This document shows, piece after piece, positions 1 to 12,317 of a DNA stretch of 64,000 bases (the stretch's first letter is position 1; each line of letters opens with the position of its first letter). Origin of the DNA: Gautieria morchelliformis. Its lineage: Eukaryota; Basidiomycota; Agaricomycetes; Gomphales; Gomphaceae. The position numbers and the translations under genes were made by a program. Where the stretch lies: assembly GCA_015179125.1 (NCBI GenBank), contig WHVA01000176.1:62001-126000 (forward strand). The letters are read 5' to 3'. A model generated the notes under the pieces. It did not search any database and had not been told where the DNA came from. It saw only the letters and a list, made by a program, of their open reading frames with translations.

Positions 1-825
1 GTTTCGTTTACCGTAGAATGCAGTGCTTCGGCACCCGTCAGTGGTGAGGCCATTCGGCGGGTCTATTTACGATGTGTTGCAGGATCTGACGACATAAATC
101 ATGCGGTGGTGTGCCTCCTGGAGTATTGGCATTCCAGTCCACGCGCCTATTCTGATATACTCCCCGATTCTAGCCCTAGCATGCACCACCCGGCGCGGTG
201 CTCTGCAAGGCTGGCAACCAAGGGAGTTTGATGATCGGCGTTTGGGGAAACCGCAAGCTCGGCACAGGAACGGACTATACAGGAAGGGCCAAGTCCAATC
301 CCTGACGACAACACACTCTTCGCTGTCGTCTCCAGCCAGCCATGGCGGTTCGGTCGGAGACGGCGCAAAGAGCTGTCCTCTCAGACGCTTTCTAAGTCCC
401 CTTGCTTCGGCGTATAAGATATAAGTATTTCACACCAAGACCATCCATGCATGGTTGTGTGACGCGTGCCATGGGGGGCGGTCCACACGTCCCTGCAGGC
501 GTTTTTTTCACGGTGCCATCTCTATGGGAGAGGCCTATACCCTACCCTACGCGCTACGCTGCGAGCACGACCTCAGGCTGAGTAGAATACCAGAAGTAAG
601 CAACGTTGCCCCACAGTCCGAGTCGAGGATATACTGCCCCAAAGTTGAAAGGATGGTATATCTGTCGAAGTAGCTCGTAACTTGACAGAGATACTTATAC
701 TTGCAACGACAAGGGAATTGAATCGAGCGTCCAAATCAGGCCACAAGAATGCCCAGAATGGCTAGTAAAGAAAGCATTGCTTAAGCACCGGCGCTTTTAT
801 CCGAGGTACGCGTAAGCGGAGTTCT
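1..825. repeat. Segmental duplication arm A (partner at 26297-27183)
   Basis: This stretch aligns along most of its length with 26297-27183. The shared landmarks run in the same order: the opening GTTTCGTTTAC, CGTCAGTGG, a GACAACACACTCTTCGCTGT block, the CATGGTTGTGTGACGCGTGCC block, and a closing block that reads through CCAGAATGGCTAGTAAAGAA to a CGTAAGCGGAGTT end. The copies differ by many substitutions and small indels, so the duplication is old. No reading frame is kept well enough between the copies to be called a gene. The window begins inside the repeat, so its left end is not seen. Confidence 0.8.
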
Positions 826-1221
826 ATGACCTAGATTTTCATACAAGGCGTCTGAAAATACAGCACAAAATTGTTTTCTGTTTTCGCTAAGTATTCGTTT
901 ATCGTGTACCTAACGCGCCAGGTTGAAAAACGCGATTTTTGAACTTTTCGACTTCCGCTATAGCGCCGGGCTCAGTTGTGATAGAAGTGACTGTGCATGC
1001 TGCTCCGTCCTGCTTCTCGCATTGCACCACCGCGCGTGGAATGAATGACCGCGCTCCTGCACCATGCCACGCGCTCGACTCCGTCGCGGCCGCTTCCACG
1101 GCGATCGCCCATCCCCATCTCTCCCGCTCCATATCCACTACCACCACCACCGCCAGCCCAACATGCATGCGCAGCCGCGCACTCAGCGTCCTCCCGCGCC
1201 TCGCACGACACGACCCTGCCA
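826..1221. other. No gene recognised
   Basis: Spacer between the duplication arm and the GDA1-like gene. It becomes GC-rich toward the right and probably holds the promoter and 5' untranslated region of the apyrase gene. Open frames here are low-complexity shadows, and I see no other feature. Confidence 0.4.
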
Positions 1222-2922
1222 ATGTACGCCTATGCGCGCGTCGACGCACACGCACCGCTGCGCAGGCCGTTTCGGTGGAAGCTGGTTGGCGTGGGGGCGG
1301 TCGTGGTGTGTGCCATCGTGTTGTTCGGGACGGTGCGCACGTACGCGGTGCCGGGTGGGGAGGAGGTGAAGGGGGGCGTGGAGACATACCCAGCCCAGCG
1401 GCGCCAGAGCCATATCCAACCACACAGCCAGAGCCAGAGAGATACGTACAGCCAGACCCGCCCCCCCCCCCCCCCCCCCCGCCAGAGCAACAGCCAGACA
1501 CAGGCAGCCCCGCCCCCGCCGTGCCGCCCACGGTCGCTACCGACCCCGACCCCTCCAAATCCCAAATCCGTGCACTCCACCGCGCCCTACGCCTCCTCCC
1601 CGCTCGTGCAATGGGCGCTCATGCTCGACGCCGGTTCCACGGCTCGCGCATCCACATCTACAAGTTCAACAACCGCCGCGCCGCGCCGCAGTACGAGTAC
1701 GAGGTGTTCCGGAAGGTGACCCCGGGGCTGTCGGCATTGGGGGGGGACGCGGAGGGCGCGGCGAGCAGCTTGGATGGGCTGATGGAGGAGGCGGTGGGGG
1801 CGGTGAGAGGCTCCAGACGAGGTGCCCGTTCCCCGTGGCGAAGGAGCATGGGGTGGCGATCATGGAGGGGAAGGACGAGGGTAAGCCGTGCCCGCATGCA
1901 CATGCACGCGGAGTGAGTGCACTGAGCTGACAACGTACTGCACAGGTGTCTACGCGTGAATCACCGCGAACTACCCCCTCGACACGCTCCGCGCGACGAC
2001 GCCGGGCGTCAGCTACGCCGTGCTCGACCTCGGCGGCGCACCCAGATGGTGTTCGAGCCCGGCGCTGCGGCGGACGCGGGCGCGCACGCGCACCGCGTCG
2101 TGTTCGGCGGGCACACGCCCGTGCTGTACCAACACTCGTACCTCGGGTACGGGCTCATGTATGCGCGGAAGCGCGTGCACCGTCTTGTGGAGTTTATGCA
2201 TGAGGCGCGGAGAGGGGAAGGCGGGGGCGAGGAAGAGGGGGAGGGGGAGGGGGAGGTCGCGAACCCGTGTTTGGCGCGCGGCACGGCGCGCACGCTCGAG
2301 CTAAAACGCCTCGTGCACGGTGCGGACGGTCGGCGCGGACGTGGGCGGGTTCGCGGCGTCGTGGAGTCGTCCTCGCGAAGGATGCGTGGGTACCCGCATT
2401 CTGCCCACTGATGTGATACTTACTCTGCTTTGTACAGGCCCTGCCCCGTCGCGCCCTGCTCGTTCGCCGGCGTGTACCAGCCCGCGCTGCACGACGCGTT
2501 CCCCGCAGGCGCGGGGCACGTGCTCCTCCTCTCCTACTTCTACGACCGCCTCGCGCCGCTCCTCCCCCGCGCACCACGATGCTCCCTTTCGCCACCATCG
2601 CCACGCTCGCCGAGCGCGTCTGCGCCGGCCCCGAGGCGTGGGCCGAGCACTGGGGCGCCACCGCCGACGATGGCGATGACGGACACGCCCGCGCCGACGA
2701 CGACGCGGAGCATGCCGCGCCCGCGATGGAGGAGCTGCGCGGGCACCCGAAGTACTGCCTCGACCTCACGTTCATGCATGCGCTGCTCGGCGTCGGGTAC
2801 GGGCTCGCGCCGGACAGGGGTGGCCGGCACGGAGATGGGGTGGTGTTTGGGCTCGGAAATTGCGATGGTGGAGGGGGAGGGGTTGGGAGTGTGTGCTGCG
2901 TGAGGGAGGGGGAGTGGATGTA
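1222..2922 (+). pseudogene. GDA1: Broken GDA1-type Golgi guanosine diphosphatase (GDA1/CD39 apyrase)
   Basis: The family hydrolyses GDP to GMP in the Golgi lumen so that GMP can be exchanged for GDP-mannose. The ATG at 1222 opens a short basic tail, a membrane segment (about residues 20-40, VGVGAVVVCAIVLF core) and a Pro-rich stalk with a long poly-C run near 1460-1480, a type II Golgi enzyme layout. Apyrase regions follow in order: LMLDAGST then SRIHIYKFN (region 1), GKDEG then ITANYPLDT (region 3), DLGGA then QMVFEP (region 4) and HSYLGYGLM (region 5). The end reads CPVAPCSFAGVYQPAL, YCLDLTFMHALL and MGWCLGSEIAMV, as in GDA1. A GTAAGC-CACAG intron at 1881-1945 joins region 3 correctly. It is broken: one base is lost inside region 1 (GST|GSR), the ATAGLR-containing region 2 is absent through a roughly 40-codon deletion, the Trp of region 3 is a TGA, and bases are missing in region 4 and further on. 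A poor assembly in GC-rich sequence is the alternative for the small indels, but not for the missing region 2. Confidence 0.85.
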
Positions 2923-3129
2923 GAGGTTTTCTTTAGTGTAGATGGGAAGGACGTACCTTATATACCGTATATATTTATTTCTCAGGACACTCCGGGTGAT
3001 CTGGGGAGGCGAGTGCGGGCGTGGGGCAGAGCATGAATGCGGGAACGCAGAAGGAGGGCATGGGGCGCAGAATCGGGCGCCGAGGGCGATCATCATCACT
3101 CCTCACCCCGCCACTGGACGTTAGACGTT

Positions 3130-6100
3130 GGATACATGCCATCGACAACGAGATGGCTGAAGCGATGGCCAAGCAAGTGCAAGACGCATTGCACAGGAAC
3201 ATGCTCACGGGCCATAAGAACAAGCATATAGGTTGCAGCTCAATGACATGGGAACTGCACTAATGCTGTTCAGCAAGGAGCTCCACCAAATTGAGGAGAT
3301 CCAGCAACAGGACGCTGCCTCGTTGGAGGATGTCCAAAAGGCACTTCACTTACGTGAAGAACCCAGGGCATCCCACAGGGACATGTGCAGGACGTGCATC
3401 AATCAGCGGCGAGCGAACAAGACCATGCCCCCAACAATCAACTGCAAAAGGAGCAGGACCAATGACGCATGCTGCCGCCAACCGCCTGGTGGTCGAACAA
3501 GACGTACAATTCAGAAATGAATTGTACACAGTGCCGGTTGCTCCCATGAGCAGCCGCAAGATGATCCAACAGATTGTCAGAGAACAAGTCATCTCAGAGA
3601 CCAACTCTGAGGCCACGATGGAGAGCCTAGAGCTCAAGGCCGCACACTGGCAACAAAAAGAGGCCAGTGCAGTGCGCTGCCACACACGGGCTCTCGAGCT
3701 GCTAGCACGGGATGCCGAAGCCACTGTGGCCCAACACCACACTGACCGGCAGCCTGACGAGCTGCTCACACACACTGTACAGGATGCATGGTAAACGTGC
3801 ACAGCCTACAAAAGTAGGCTGCGTCTCCGCAAGGCAGGTCTGACGGGTGCCTCTGCCAGATGCCCGCATGCTGGAGGTGTCCAGCCCCAAGCCCAACCCG
3901 GCCCCAGCCCCAGTCAGAGCATATACCGACATGGTCCGTGCAGCTTCACAGCCGCAGGACTGGTCCATGGCCCCGACTGAAGGTCAGGACATACCAGACC
4001 AGCCAGATGGCACACAAGAGCCATATGATAGTATCACATGAATGATACACGTCATGATGGCTGACACCATAGACACGGACCCTGAAAAGTCCGTGCTGGC
4101 AAAGGCCGGTGTGAAGCTCGCCCATCCCAAGCCATACACGGGAGGGTCCAACCTCAAAGAGTTTGAGGTCTTCGTCGCAGCCATCTTGAGATGGCTCAAG
4201 ATGAATTGCCTGCTAGGACCAACCAGCGTGTATATGCAGGGCAGATACGTGGGCACTCACTTCACCAGCGAGGCCCAGGAATGGTTTCTTCAAAACGTGG
4301 AACGTTTCGACCACCATGTCCGTGAGTGGACCTTGGAGACAGTGATGCAGAGCATGAAGACTGTTCAGGAGATGCTGAACGACCTAACAAAATATGTGGC
4401 TCATATGATACAGCCACCCAACGACTACACCTTGCGGAGACAGTTCATGTCAGCATTGCCCGAAATGCTGCACAATACAGTCCTCAAAAAGGGCTACAAT
4501 GCAGAAAGCAGCTCAATAGAACAGCTCTTTGAAACAGCCCGCATGATTGAGGAAGTGTCCAGCTATAACATGGGGATGTGTTGGGCAGAGAGCACAGCTG
4601 CGACAGGCAGCACATCACGGCTTGCATTGAGCAAGCCGGTGTCGCAGACAGGCCCAAGCAGGCCTGCCCCCTTCCAAAGGAGCAGGACATTCCAATGTCC
4701 ACAACTGCCCTGCCCATCCCTGGCCAGATGGCCAACTGAACAGCCTCAGGCATCCAGAAGCTCGTCAAAGCCAAGCTTCCCTCCAAAGCCATCAGGTTGA
4801 CCGCCAGATTGATGTCATGACTCGTTTATGTCTTATACCCAGTAACTCTATCCTCCCTTTCATCACTCCACCTCTATGTTCGCTCCAATCGCTCTTCACC
4901 AAATTCGCCGAACAATTATTCGCTACTCACGTCATTCGCCAGTAGCCACACCATCAAAACACGATCGACGTCCTTTACCTGGCTTGATGGTTCATCACTG
5001 GTCCTATCACCTTCTCGGCTCAACCACCTTTGGGTGTTCCTATGGCCGGATGTCATGACTCATTTACTTCTTTTACCCAGCCATCCCTATTTTCCCTTTT
5101 ACCAATCCTCCCCTATGTTCGCTTGGCTTCGCCCTTCCCTTCGGCAACACCTCTTCTATGTTCGCTCCATTCACTCTTCACCGCATTCGCTGAACGACCA
5201 TTCGCTACTCGCATCATTTGCCAGTAGGCACGCCATCAAACATGATTGACATTCTTTACCTGGCTTGATGGTTCATCACTGGTCCCATCACCTTCTCGAC
5301 TCAACCCCCTTTGAGCGTTCCTATGGCCAGAATGTATTCGTGGGATGTCCTACCCATAGATCATGTGGGATCAACCCAGCAGATGAAGACTCTGTCCAGG
5401 GTAGCATGTATGTGGGTCTCAAGGCGTGTTTTCGTACATAGGTCCCTTTGCCCTCTTTCCTCCCCGTTGTTTCATGTTCACACTCCTCTTTCATTCCATT
5501 GTATGTGTTTCATCTATTTGTATCCTGACTGTGCACCCCTATCCAACCCTGACTCATGACGGCCTCTTTCCTATTCACTGATATCATATGAGCATTCGAT
5601 ATAAGTAGTTTACATTCGCATGTATATTCCCCAGTTCAATTATCATATGTCTATCTTGTGCAAAACTTGACCTCACTGTGACTATCATCTTGAGCCCTCT
5701 CATATAGATTCCTATCTTCAACCAGAGGAGGACTTAAGCACCACTGGTGAGTTTTCGTACTTCACCTTCATTACCTTAGCCTTCATACTATTATCTGCGC
5801 TGTTGGTGAAGGGCTCTGAAGGAGCACCTTCACTGGCAAAAGGATTGTCACTACTTAAACAACCTTTCCGTGACACCTTGCACATTACATCGTCAAGTGT
5901 CACGGGCTACTTCACTATAACTGTAGATAGGGTGAGCTCCGTTCGGGCAGCCTTCTTACCTTCTGAACATTTATTGGTTCACCTTATTCGCTGAATGGCA
6001 CACTCCTTCACACAAGCTATTCAGGCATTTGCTGTGTTCACTAATATGCAATATTAATGCCTAAAAACCAATCTTGACAATTGACTAGCAAATGCCCAAA

Positions 6101-6720
6101 GCAGCATCACTTGCTTTGATTGCAGCCAGCCAGGGCACAGAAAAGCGGAATGTCTGTGGCTCAAATATGGCATATGGACAGCAGCTGTAAGACACGGCGA
6201 AGACAAGGATCCAGAACCGGATCCCAGCCACACCCCTCTTCAGCAAATTGACAAAGAGGGGGAGGGTGAGTCTCAAACTAATGAGGGTCAAGGAGATGCA
6301 GAGGCTCCCACAGACAACTAGGAGCCTGAACCATCCCAGTACTACGACTGGGACAAAGAGACAGCGGACAATCAGACAACATACAGATCCAGTGCGATCA
6401 GAGTCAAGCCAGACAAGGACAGTGCCGCCAAAGCAATGGTGGCACGCACAGCGGCTGCCCTGGACAAGGCTGTCAAACTGATGTATCACCATCAGAGAAA
6501 CCAGCAATCACAGCCCCCATGGCCGTGAAACGAGAACCATACCCTGTCAGGGTACTGGGAAATCAACAGCGTGAAAGCCCACTATCTCCTCGACAGTGTG
6601 AGCGAAGGGGTACTGATATCCCCTGAATTCAGGCGAGCCACGGGCATGAAGACATTTGCCCTAGAACAGCCAATCACACTGCAGTTGGCGTGCATTGGTA
6701 GTCATTCCACAATCATGTTA
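3130..6720 (+). mobile_element. Ty3/gypsy relic: Gag and protease, split by a solo LTR
   Basis: The longest Gag frame is 4042-4800, with a retrotransposon-Gag fold look (repeated W and L spacing such as EAQEWFLQNV, LRRQFMSALP). Gag-like coding in other frames runs back to about 3130. After the LTR insertion the same protein resumes with a zinc knuckle near 6110 (CFDCSQPGHRKAEC, a CX2CX4HX4C pattern) and then a retroviral-type protease stretch near 6570-6715 (AHYLLDSVSEGVLISPEF). No reverse transcriptase or LTR of this element is seen here. It is an old fossil with several breaks. Confidence 0.75.
4813..6079 (+). mobile_element. Solo LTR, TGTCATGA family, with target duplication
   Basis: It begins TGTCATGACTC and ends CAATCTTGACA, the TG...CA ends of an LTR. 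It is flanked on both sides by ATTGA (4808-4812 and 6080-6084), a 5-bp target duplication, and interrupts the Gag gene around it. Length is 1267 bp with no coding region. Its first 238 bp are repeated in tandem (4813-5050 and from 5051), the second unit again starting TGTCATGACTC. Relatives lie at 10081-11184, 36828-38070 and 39549-40534. Confidence 0.92.
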
Positions 6721-6721
6721 A

Positions 6722-7040
6722 GGTCATGGAGGCAAGGAAGAGGGTCCTTGGTGAGGAGCATCCTCACACACTGACTACCATGGGCAGCCTTGCTGCAACA
6801 TATCGGAGTCTGGGCCAGTGGAATGATGCTCAGCAGCTGGAGATTAAAGTCATGGAGGTCAGGAAGAGGGTTCTTGGTGAGGATCACCCTGCCACATTGG
6901 CTGCCATAGCCAACCTTGATGGAACCTATCAGAGTTTGGACTAGTGGAAGACTTCTAAAGAGCTTGAGGTTCAAGTTATAGAGGTAAGGAAGACGGTCCT
7001 TGGTGAGGAGCATTCCAACCTACTGACACAAGCCCACACC
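6722..7040 (+). pseudogene. Tetratricopeptide (kinesin light chain-type) repeat fragment
   Basis: Three successive 42-residue units are read on the plus strand. Each carries the block V(M/I)E(A/V)RKxVLGE(E/D)H followed by TL or LL, with LAATYRSLGQWNDA and NLDGTYQSL as the middle parts. This is the kinesin-light-chain style TPR array common at the C-terminal end of fungal NB-ARC/NACHT and phospholipase-type proteins. A stop interrupts the second unit, and no start, partner domain or upstream exon is present. It abuts the Ty3 protease relic directly at about 6720, so it is a fragment carried or trapped by rearrangement. The family call is firm; the parent protein cannot be told. Confidence 0.8.
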
Positions 7041-7084
7041 TATGCATGGATAGACACACCCTAGGCTTTGCCCAATACTGCAGG

Positions 7085-7440
7085 CTTCGAAGAATTTTTG
7101 GTTTGAAAAAATGTTTAAAAGACTGTCAAGATTTTATCAAAAAATTTAGAGTCTTTTATGTAAAAAAAGCACTTTAACCAAATTTCGTGTTATCTGAATC
7201 CCAACAACAGTAATCACATTGTAAACAGACAAGCACAAAAAACTAGAAGAAAACACTTCTCAAAGCCATAGTCTAAGAAACAAAGAGAAAGTAAATATAT
7301 TTAGCTGCTTCCAAAATACTAGAAAATTCACCAAGAAATGTGGTAACTAAAATTTAAAAAAATTAATCTGGCTTTTGATTCTGTCCTTACTTTTAATTTA
7401 AAAATTTGTGCTCTCAACTGTTTTTGTCATCATTAATGAT
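7085..7440. repeat. AT-rich repeat, second copy at 33805-34700
   Basis: This AT-rich stretch matches 33805-34700 in order: TTTTTGGTTTGAAAAA, AAGATTTT then CAAAAAAT, TCTTTTATGTAAAAAAA, and CACATTGTAAA further on. The other copy is split by a MITE, so this one shows the empty site. No gene is seen. It may be the end of an unidentified DNA element. Confidence 0.65.
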
Positions 7441-7449
7441 CTTTGAAAG

Positions 7450-10080
7450 GTGTTAAGACCATAACTCATACTTAAGATGGATAGGTGTGAGTTCTGCAAT
7501 ACTGTACCAGCGGTCTGAATGGAGGATGTCTAGATTCAATTCATGCCAGGATGTACTGTTGATACTGTCCCCTTTTTTGCCCTTCTCCCTGAATGTTTCC
7601 ATGACATCTTCAATGCTTAAATGTTTTGCTTGTCATTGGTCAAGAGCTAACAGTTTGTTCAGGCTCTGATAATCTGACACATGGGTCAGTCTGTGCACAA
7701 TTTTTGTGATAGAAAATATATGGTGGTATTTATTAGACACTCATTATCACAAGACCTACTTAAGTTCCTCCTCCCATTCATCACAGCCTCAAAAGTAAAC
7801 TCTTCAGGCTCTAGATCTGTTAAGTCCCTCCCAGATCCCCTACTGCCCTCCCTATTGGCCTCCTGCACATCCTTGTCGCTCAATATATCCATTTGCCAGT
7901 CAAAATGGTTATGAAGGTTCTACGTACATGCTGAGACTCCCTGGACTTGCCATTCATTCTCCTGTTCTATATCTTTCTCCGCCCACCCCCAGCTACCCAT
8001 GAAATCCAGGTGTGCCTTCTTGATCATAAATTTGAGCATCTGGAGTTGTTCCATCACATATGGTGAGATGCAGTTTCTGCGATGTGTATCTGTCTCTGTG
8101 CTAGAAGAGAAGACCCACTCCAAGGGGACAGATGATGCTTGTTCTGGGAGGTAGTCGAGTGCCCAATGAGAAAGCCATGGATAGTTTCCGTCATTGTGCT
8201 GGTTATGGTTACAATATTGAATCACACAAGGAAATATTATGCACATCCCACCATTTTGCTAGGTTGACACTATATATGTCAGGCCAGCTCGCAGTGCAAC
8301 GATAAGAGTCCCAGTCTCCTTTGATCAATGGTAAGCATGAGGCACACCCTGTTTGAGTCTCATCAATTCCCTGGCCACAAAGGAGAGTGTAGGCATTGCA
8401 CGACATGCCTGTTAGGTTTATGGTCTCTCTGGTAGATTGAATGGCTGGTTGACACTCATAATATTTTGCAAGCTAAGCAATCATGGTCACTTTTCATTTC
8501 ATAGCGGATTGTTATAACTACCCTCCGATAGAATAGTCTGTTCAGCAAATGCAACCTGATTGGTCAGCCAATTCCTTTCAATCCACCAAAATCTGACCAA
8601 TGGGTGAAGAACTTGCCAAGGCTTGATTAGCAAACTCATATTGTAACTATTTCCCACATACCAATGGAAATAATATGAGGCTTTGAAAACCACCCCTCAT
8701 TGTACTGTGAGGTCACCTTTTCAATTGCTGCATTGATCATCTTTCTTAGGTGTGCCTTTGAAGGCTCCTTCGGCATCCATGTCCAAGAAGATAGGAGGGC
8801 ATCGAAAGCTGGGAGTATGCAAGCAAGGATAGGCATGTGTACAGTGCACATAACTGCTTGTAGTGCATGAGCCGGCTTGATAGAATAGAATAAGTATGGC
8901 ACCTAGGTTAAATAGATAAACAAGACTTACCTCTAATACATCTTTTATATCCTTCAGAACAGCCCATTTGTTGTTTGTGAGTCATTGCTTGAAGATGGTA
9001 CTCATGGCTGGTGGCGAAATATAAACTTCCATTGTCTAATACCAACTTCAGTGTTGCATACTCATCGATAGCATAATTATTTACCTGATGAAGACACAAT
9101 GCTCTTTCAATAATTATATATGACAATATCCATTGGGTTATACTATCATGAACAAGAGTTACATGTGCAAGCTGGTAAGGTACCTCCTGAGCATCTAGCC
9201 AACATGCTCTGGAGTTTCCAGTTCTAATGATCTCCTTGAATTATTCACAGCGGAGTTGGGAGGAGTGAATTGTGTTAGCAATGTTGTGAGTAATTGCAAC
9301 TGGATCACACTGTAAAGCTTGAGCAGGAGTCTGACTAGAAGTGTTTATCAGGTTGTGTGCAGTCAGGTCAAAATCACCAGTAGGGTTTTCCAAAGCCTCA
9401 ACACTTGTGCATTCTCACAGCATCACCATCACAGTGATGTGCAGACAATGTGGGAAGCAGCTAAAGGTTTATGGTAATTAGAAAGAAGACCAACATGTAA
9501 TAATAGTATTTTAACTTACATTATCTGTCAATTAGTGCTATCAAAATCTATAAACCGAGCCATTAGCAGGTGTTCAAAGTCATGCATCATTGCAGCCATA
9601 TTAGATGCATCATCTGTAGTGACAAACATAATCTATAGACATTAGGCACAATATGATAAATGCATGAGAAAATATGTGCCTTGTCTGTTATGGTGTCACA
9701 GTCTGTGATAAAGAGGAGACCCTTTGCAAGCTCCTGACCAAAATGTCAGCCAGGCATTGGAAGGAAGCCAATGAGAGCAAAATGTAGGGCCAGTTCTCCC
9801 CTGCCATCCAGTGAAGTTGAAACAGACCCATGACATAGGTAGTGAGCAGTTACAGCTCCATATGCATGCATACTCTTATCATCCCATAAGTCCATTGTAA
9901 GCGATATCTTCCCAACTGATTGCTAGTATACAAAGTGTGAGATTTAGTAGTCCTCACAATTCATGAGATAAACTTACTGCTAGCTCCTTTTTGAGCTCTC
10001 TAAAGTTGTGATCCCATGCCTTTCCACTTAAGCTGTGGATTGCGGTTTGGTGTGGGATATCACAGCTCAGTAGAGATTAT
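7450..10080 (-). mobile_element. hAT transposon relic B (middle and C-terminal transposase)
   Basis: Read on the minus strand, coding pieces follow the order of a hAT transposase. They begin with CDIPHQTAI near 10050, which matches DIPHRTAIWNL of relic A. A middle part follows (9310-8900, SYIIIERALCLHQVNNYAIDEYATLKLVL). The C-terminal dimerisation domain lies at 8246-7920 with WALDYLPEQASSVPLEWVFSS, TETDTHRRN and MEQLQMLKFMIKK, the hATC signature. Several introns and stops separate the pieces and no continuous frame remains. The N-terminal BED finger is missing because the relic is cut at 10080 where a clipped LTR begins. No terminal inverted repeat was found at the left end. Confidence 0.8.
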
Positions 10081-11184
10081 AGCCCGTGGCACTTGGCGAT
10101 GTAACGTGCAAGGTGTCACGGAAGGGTTGTCTAAGTAGCGACAATCCCTTTGCGGGCGAAGGTGCTCCTTCGGAGCCCTTCGCTGTCAGCACAGAAAATA
10201 GTTCGAAGGCTAACGTAACGAAGATGAAGTATGAGAACTCACCAGTGATGCCTAGGTCCTCTTCTGGTTGAAGATAGAAATCTCCAGGAGAAGGCTCAAA
10301 ATGATGATCACAGTGAGGTCAAGTTTGCACAAGATGGACGATGTATGATAATTGAACTGGAGAATATACATGCGAATGTAAACTACTTATATCGAATGCT
10401 CGTAAGGTATCCGCGAATAGGAAAGAGGCCGTCACGAGTCAGGGTTGGATAGGGGTGCGCAGTCATGATACAACATAGATGAAATAAACATACAATAGAA
10501 TGAGAGAAGAGGGAGAAAATGAAACAACCGAGGGTGAAGGTGGCGAAGGCACCTGTGTACGAAATCATGTCTTGGGGCCCGCATATACACTGCCCTGCAC
10601 GGGTTCTTCATCTACTGGGTTGATCCCACACGACCCACGGGTAGGACGTCCCGCGAACGCACCCTGCTCATATGAACACCAAAAGGGGGTTGGATCGAGA
10701 AGCTGATGGAGTTACTGACGAGCCATCATGCCGGATAGGGATGTCGATCGTGATTTGATGGTGTGCCTGCTGGCGAATGATGCAAGCAGCGAATGGTCGT
10801 TCAGCAAAATGTGAGGAAGGGTGAACAGAGGTGACATAGAGGAGGAAAGGTCGAGGTGGAGGGTGAAGCCGAGCAAACACTGGGGAGGAGTAGCAAAAGG
10901 GGAAATGGGGATAACAAGGTGCAGGAAATACACAGGTCATGACAATCCAATTACCAGAACACCATCGGAAGAGGGTCGAGCAGAGGAGGTGGTAGACCCA
11001 GCGATGACTGCCAAGTCAGTCCAAAGATGTCGATCGTGCGTTTGACGGCGTGGCTATGGTAATTGGCGCAAACAGCGAGAATCGGTTGCCAAACATGACA
11101 ATGGCGATCGGAACGAACACGAAGGTGGAGTGAGAAAATAGGAGAACTGAGCATCTGAGTATGGGAAATAAACGCGTCATGACA
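10081..11184 (-). mobile_element. Clipped LTR, TGTCATGA family
   Basis: Reverse-strand relative of the 4813-6079 LTR. The right edge ends GCGTCATGACA at 11184, the family's 5' terminus. The left edge lacks the other terminus seen in 36828-38070. Two tandem 5' units are present as in the long copies. It lies between the two hAT relics, and no target duplication can be read because one end is gone. Confidence 0.8.
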
Positions 11185-11341
11185 ATTCCCACACATAATG
11201 ACTTCCTTGAACTCTTCCCGACGCAACTGCGATGAGCATATAGAATTTGTAATATTCCAGATGATGGCAATCGGATCACGCTGCAGTGTCTGTGCAGGTG
11301 TTTGCACTTGAGAGTTGATCACTACTGGCACATCGCAGTTC

Positions 11342-11885
11342 TGTTACAATACGATCCTTCGTAAGGTTGACCGAGCTTGGGAGCGGACCCTGAGGCAAGG
11401 TCCGAGGTTACGGGGCGAGGTTTTGATAGGGAAGTCGGAGAGGGACTAGGCTTCAGCTTATGTGCTGCGCCGACCCTACGCACGAGTCCCAACTTCGGAG
11501 GCAAACGAATAAGAGGCGAGGTTTAGAAACTAACTAAGGATCAAAGTATACGATAGTTGATTTTCAGACTGAGGAGTAGGGATGCATACAAGGGGGTTTA
11601 TATACGAGCGAGGGTACGAGTAAGGGGCGAGCAAATGCGGGGGAAGGTCAGGGTGAGGTCAGGGTGAGGTCAGGGCGAGGTAATATACGAATGATGCGTG
11701 ATGGAGCGGAATCAGTAACTAGGGGGATACGGGCATGGGATCAAAGGTCGGATATGAGCTCTAGCTCAGGCTTGGGCTCAGGCACAGGATAAGCATCATA
11801 AGTACTCGGGCACGAGTATCACAAGGCTCGGGCTCGGAAGAAAGGTTATACCAGTAAGTAACCGGCCAAAGGCCGGGTTCTTACA
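11342..11885 (-). repeat. LTR of the Ty3 element (left copy, 3' LTR)
   Basis: Runs from TGTTACAATACG to GGGTTCTTACA. It contains short direct repeats of GTCAGGGTGAG. The right-hand copy is 17128-17680. Confidence 0.92.
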
Positions 11886-12317
11886 GTATCCCCTCCTTAT
11901 GGCCGAGACCCTCGAGGCCGTAATATGAACAAGGTTCGCCTATCCTTGAATCTAGATCCCGGCCCGATGTTAAGTAGCCGGAAAGGCGAAGCTTAAATCG
12001 TAGCCGAGGTTAGATAAAAGGCTGGGTAGGAGGCAGCAAACCCAAGTGCCAACGAATATGGTGCGCCCTCAACCACTATTCACTCTGCTATTGACGAAAA
12101 CAGCGCGAATAACGTGTTCGACCAGACCCTGCTGTCTGAGGAGGACAGTCCCTCGGGCGAGGTTATGCCCGAGGTTCGACCCGAGGGGTCCCATGGCCCA
12201 TCGAGGATGCGGGGGCCATAGATATGCGGGAGCCGTGGCAGGAAGGGCCAAAAGGCAAGAAGGTGAGTACCATCGTAGTCTTGTCATGGACGCTGCTGAC
12301 TTGTATAGTATAAACGC

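Noticed and set aside
899-1558. Gly/Cys-rich minus-strand frame with a poly-Gly run
   Set aside because: Complement of the poly-C stalk region of the GDA1-like gene and shadowed by coding on the other strand.
2194-3099. 301-residue minus-strand frame over the GDA1 pseudogene
   Set aside because: It is Arg/Pro/Ser-rich, lies antisense to clear apyrase coding and arises from the high GC content. No domain is seen.
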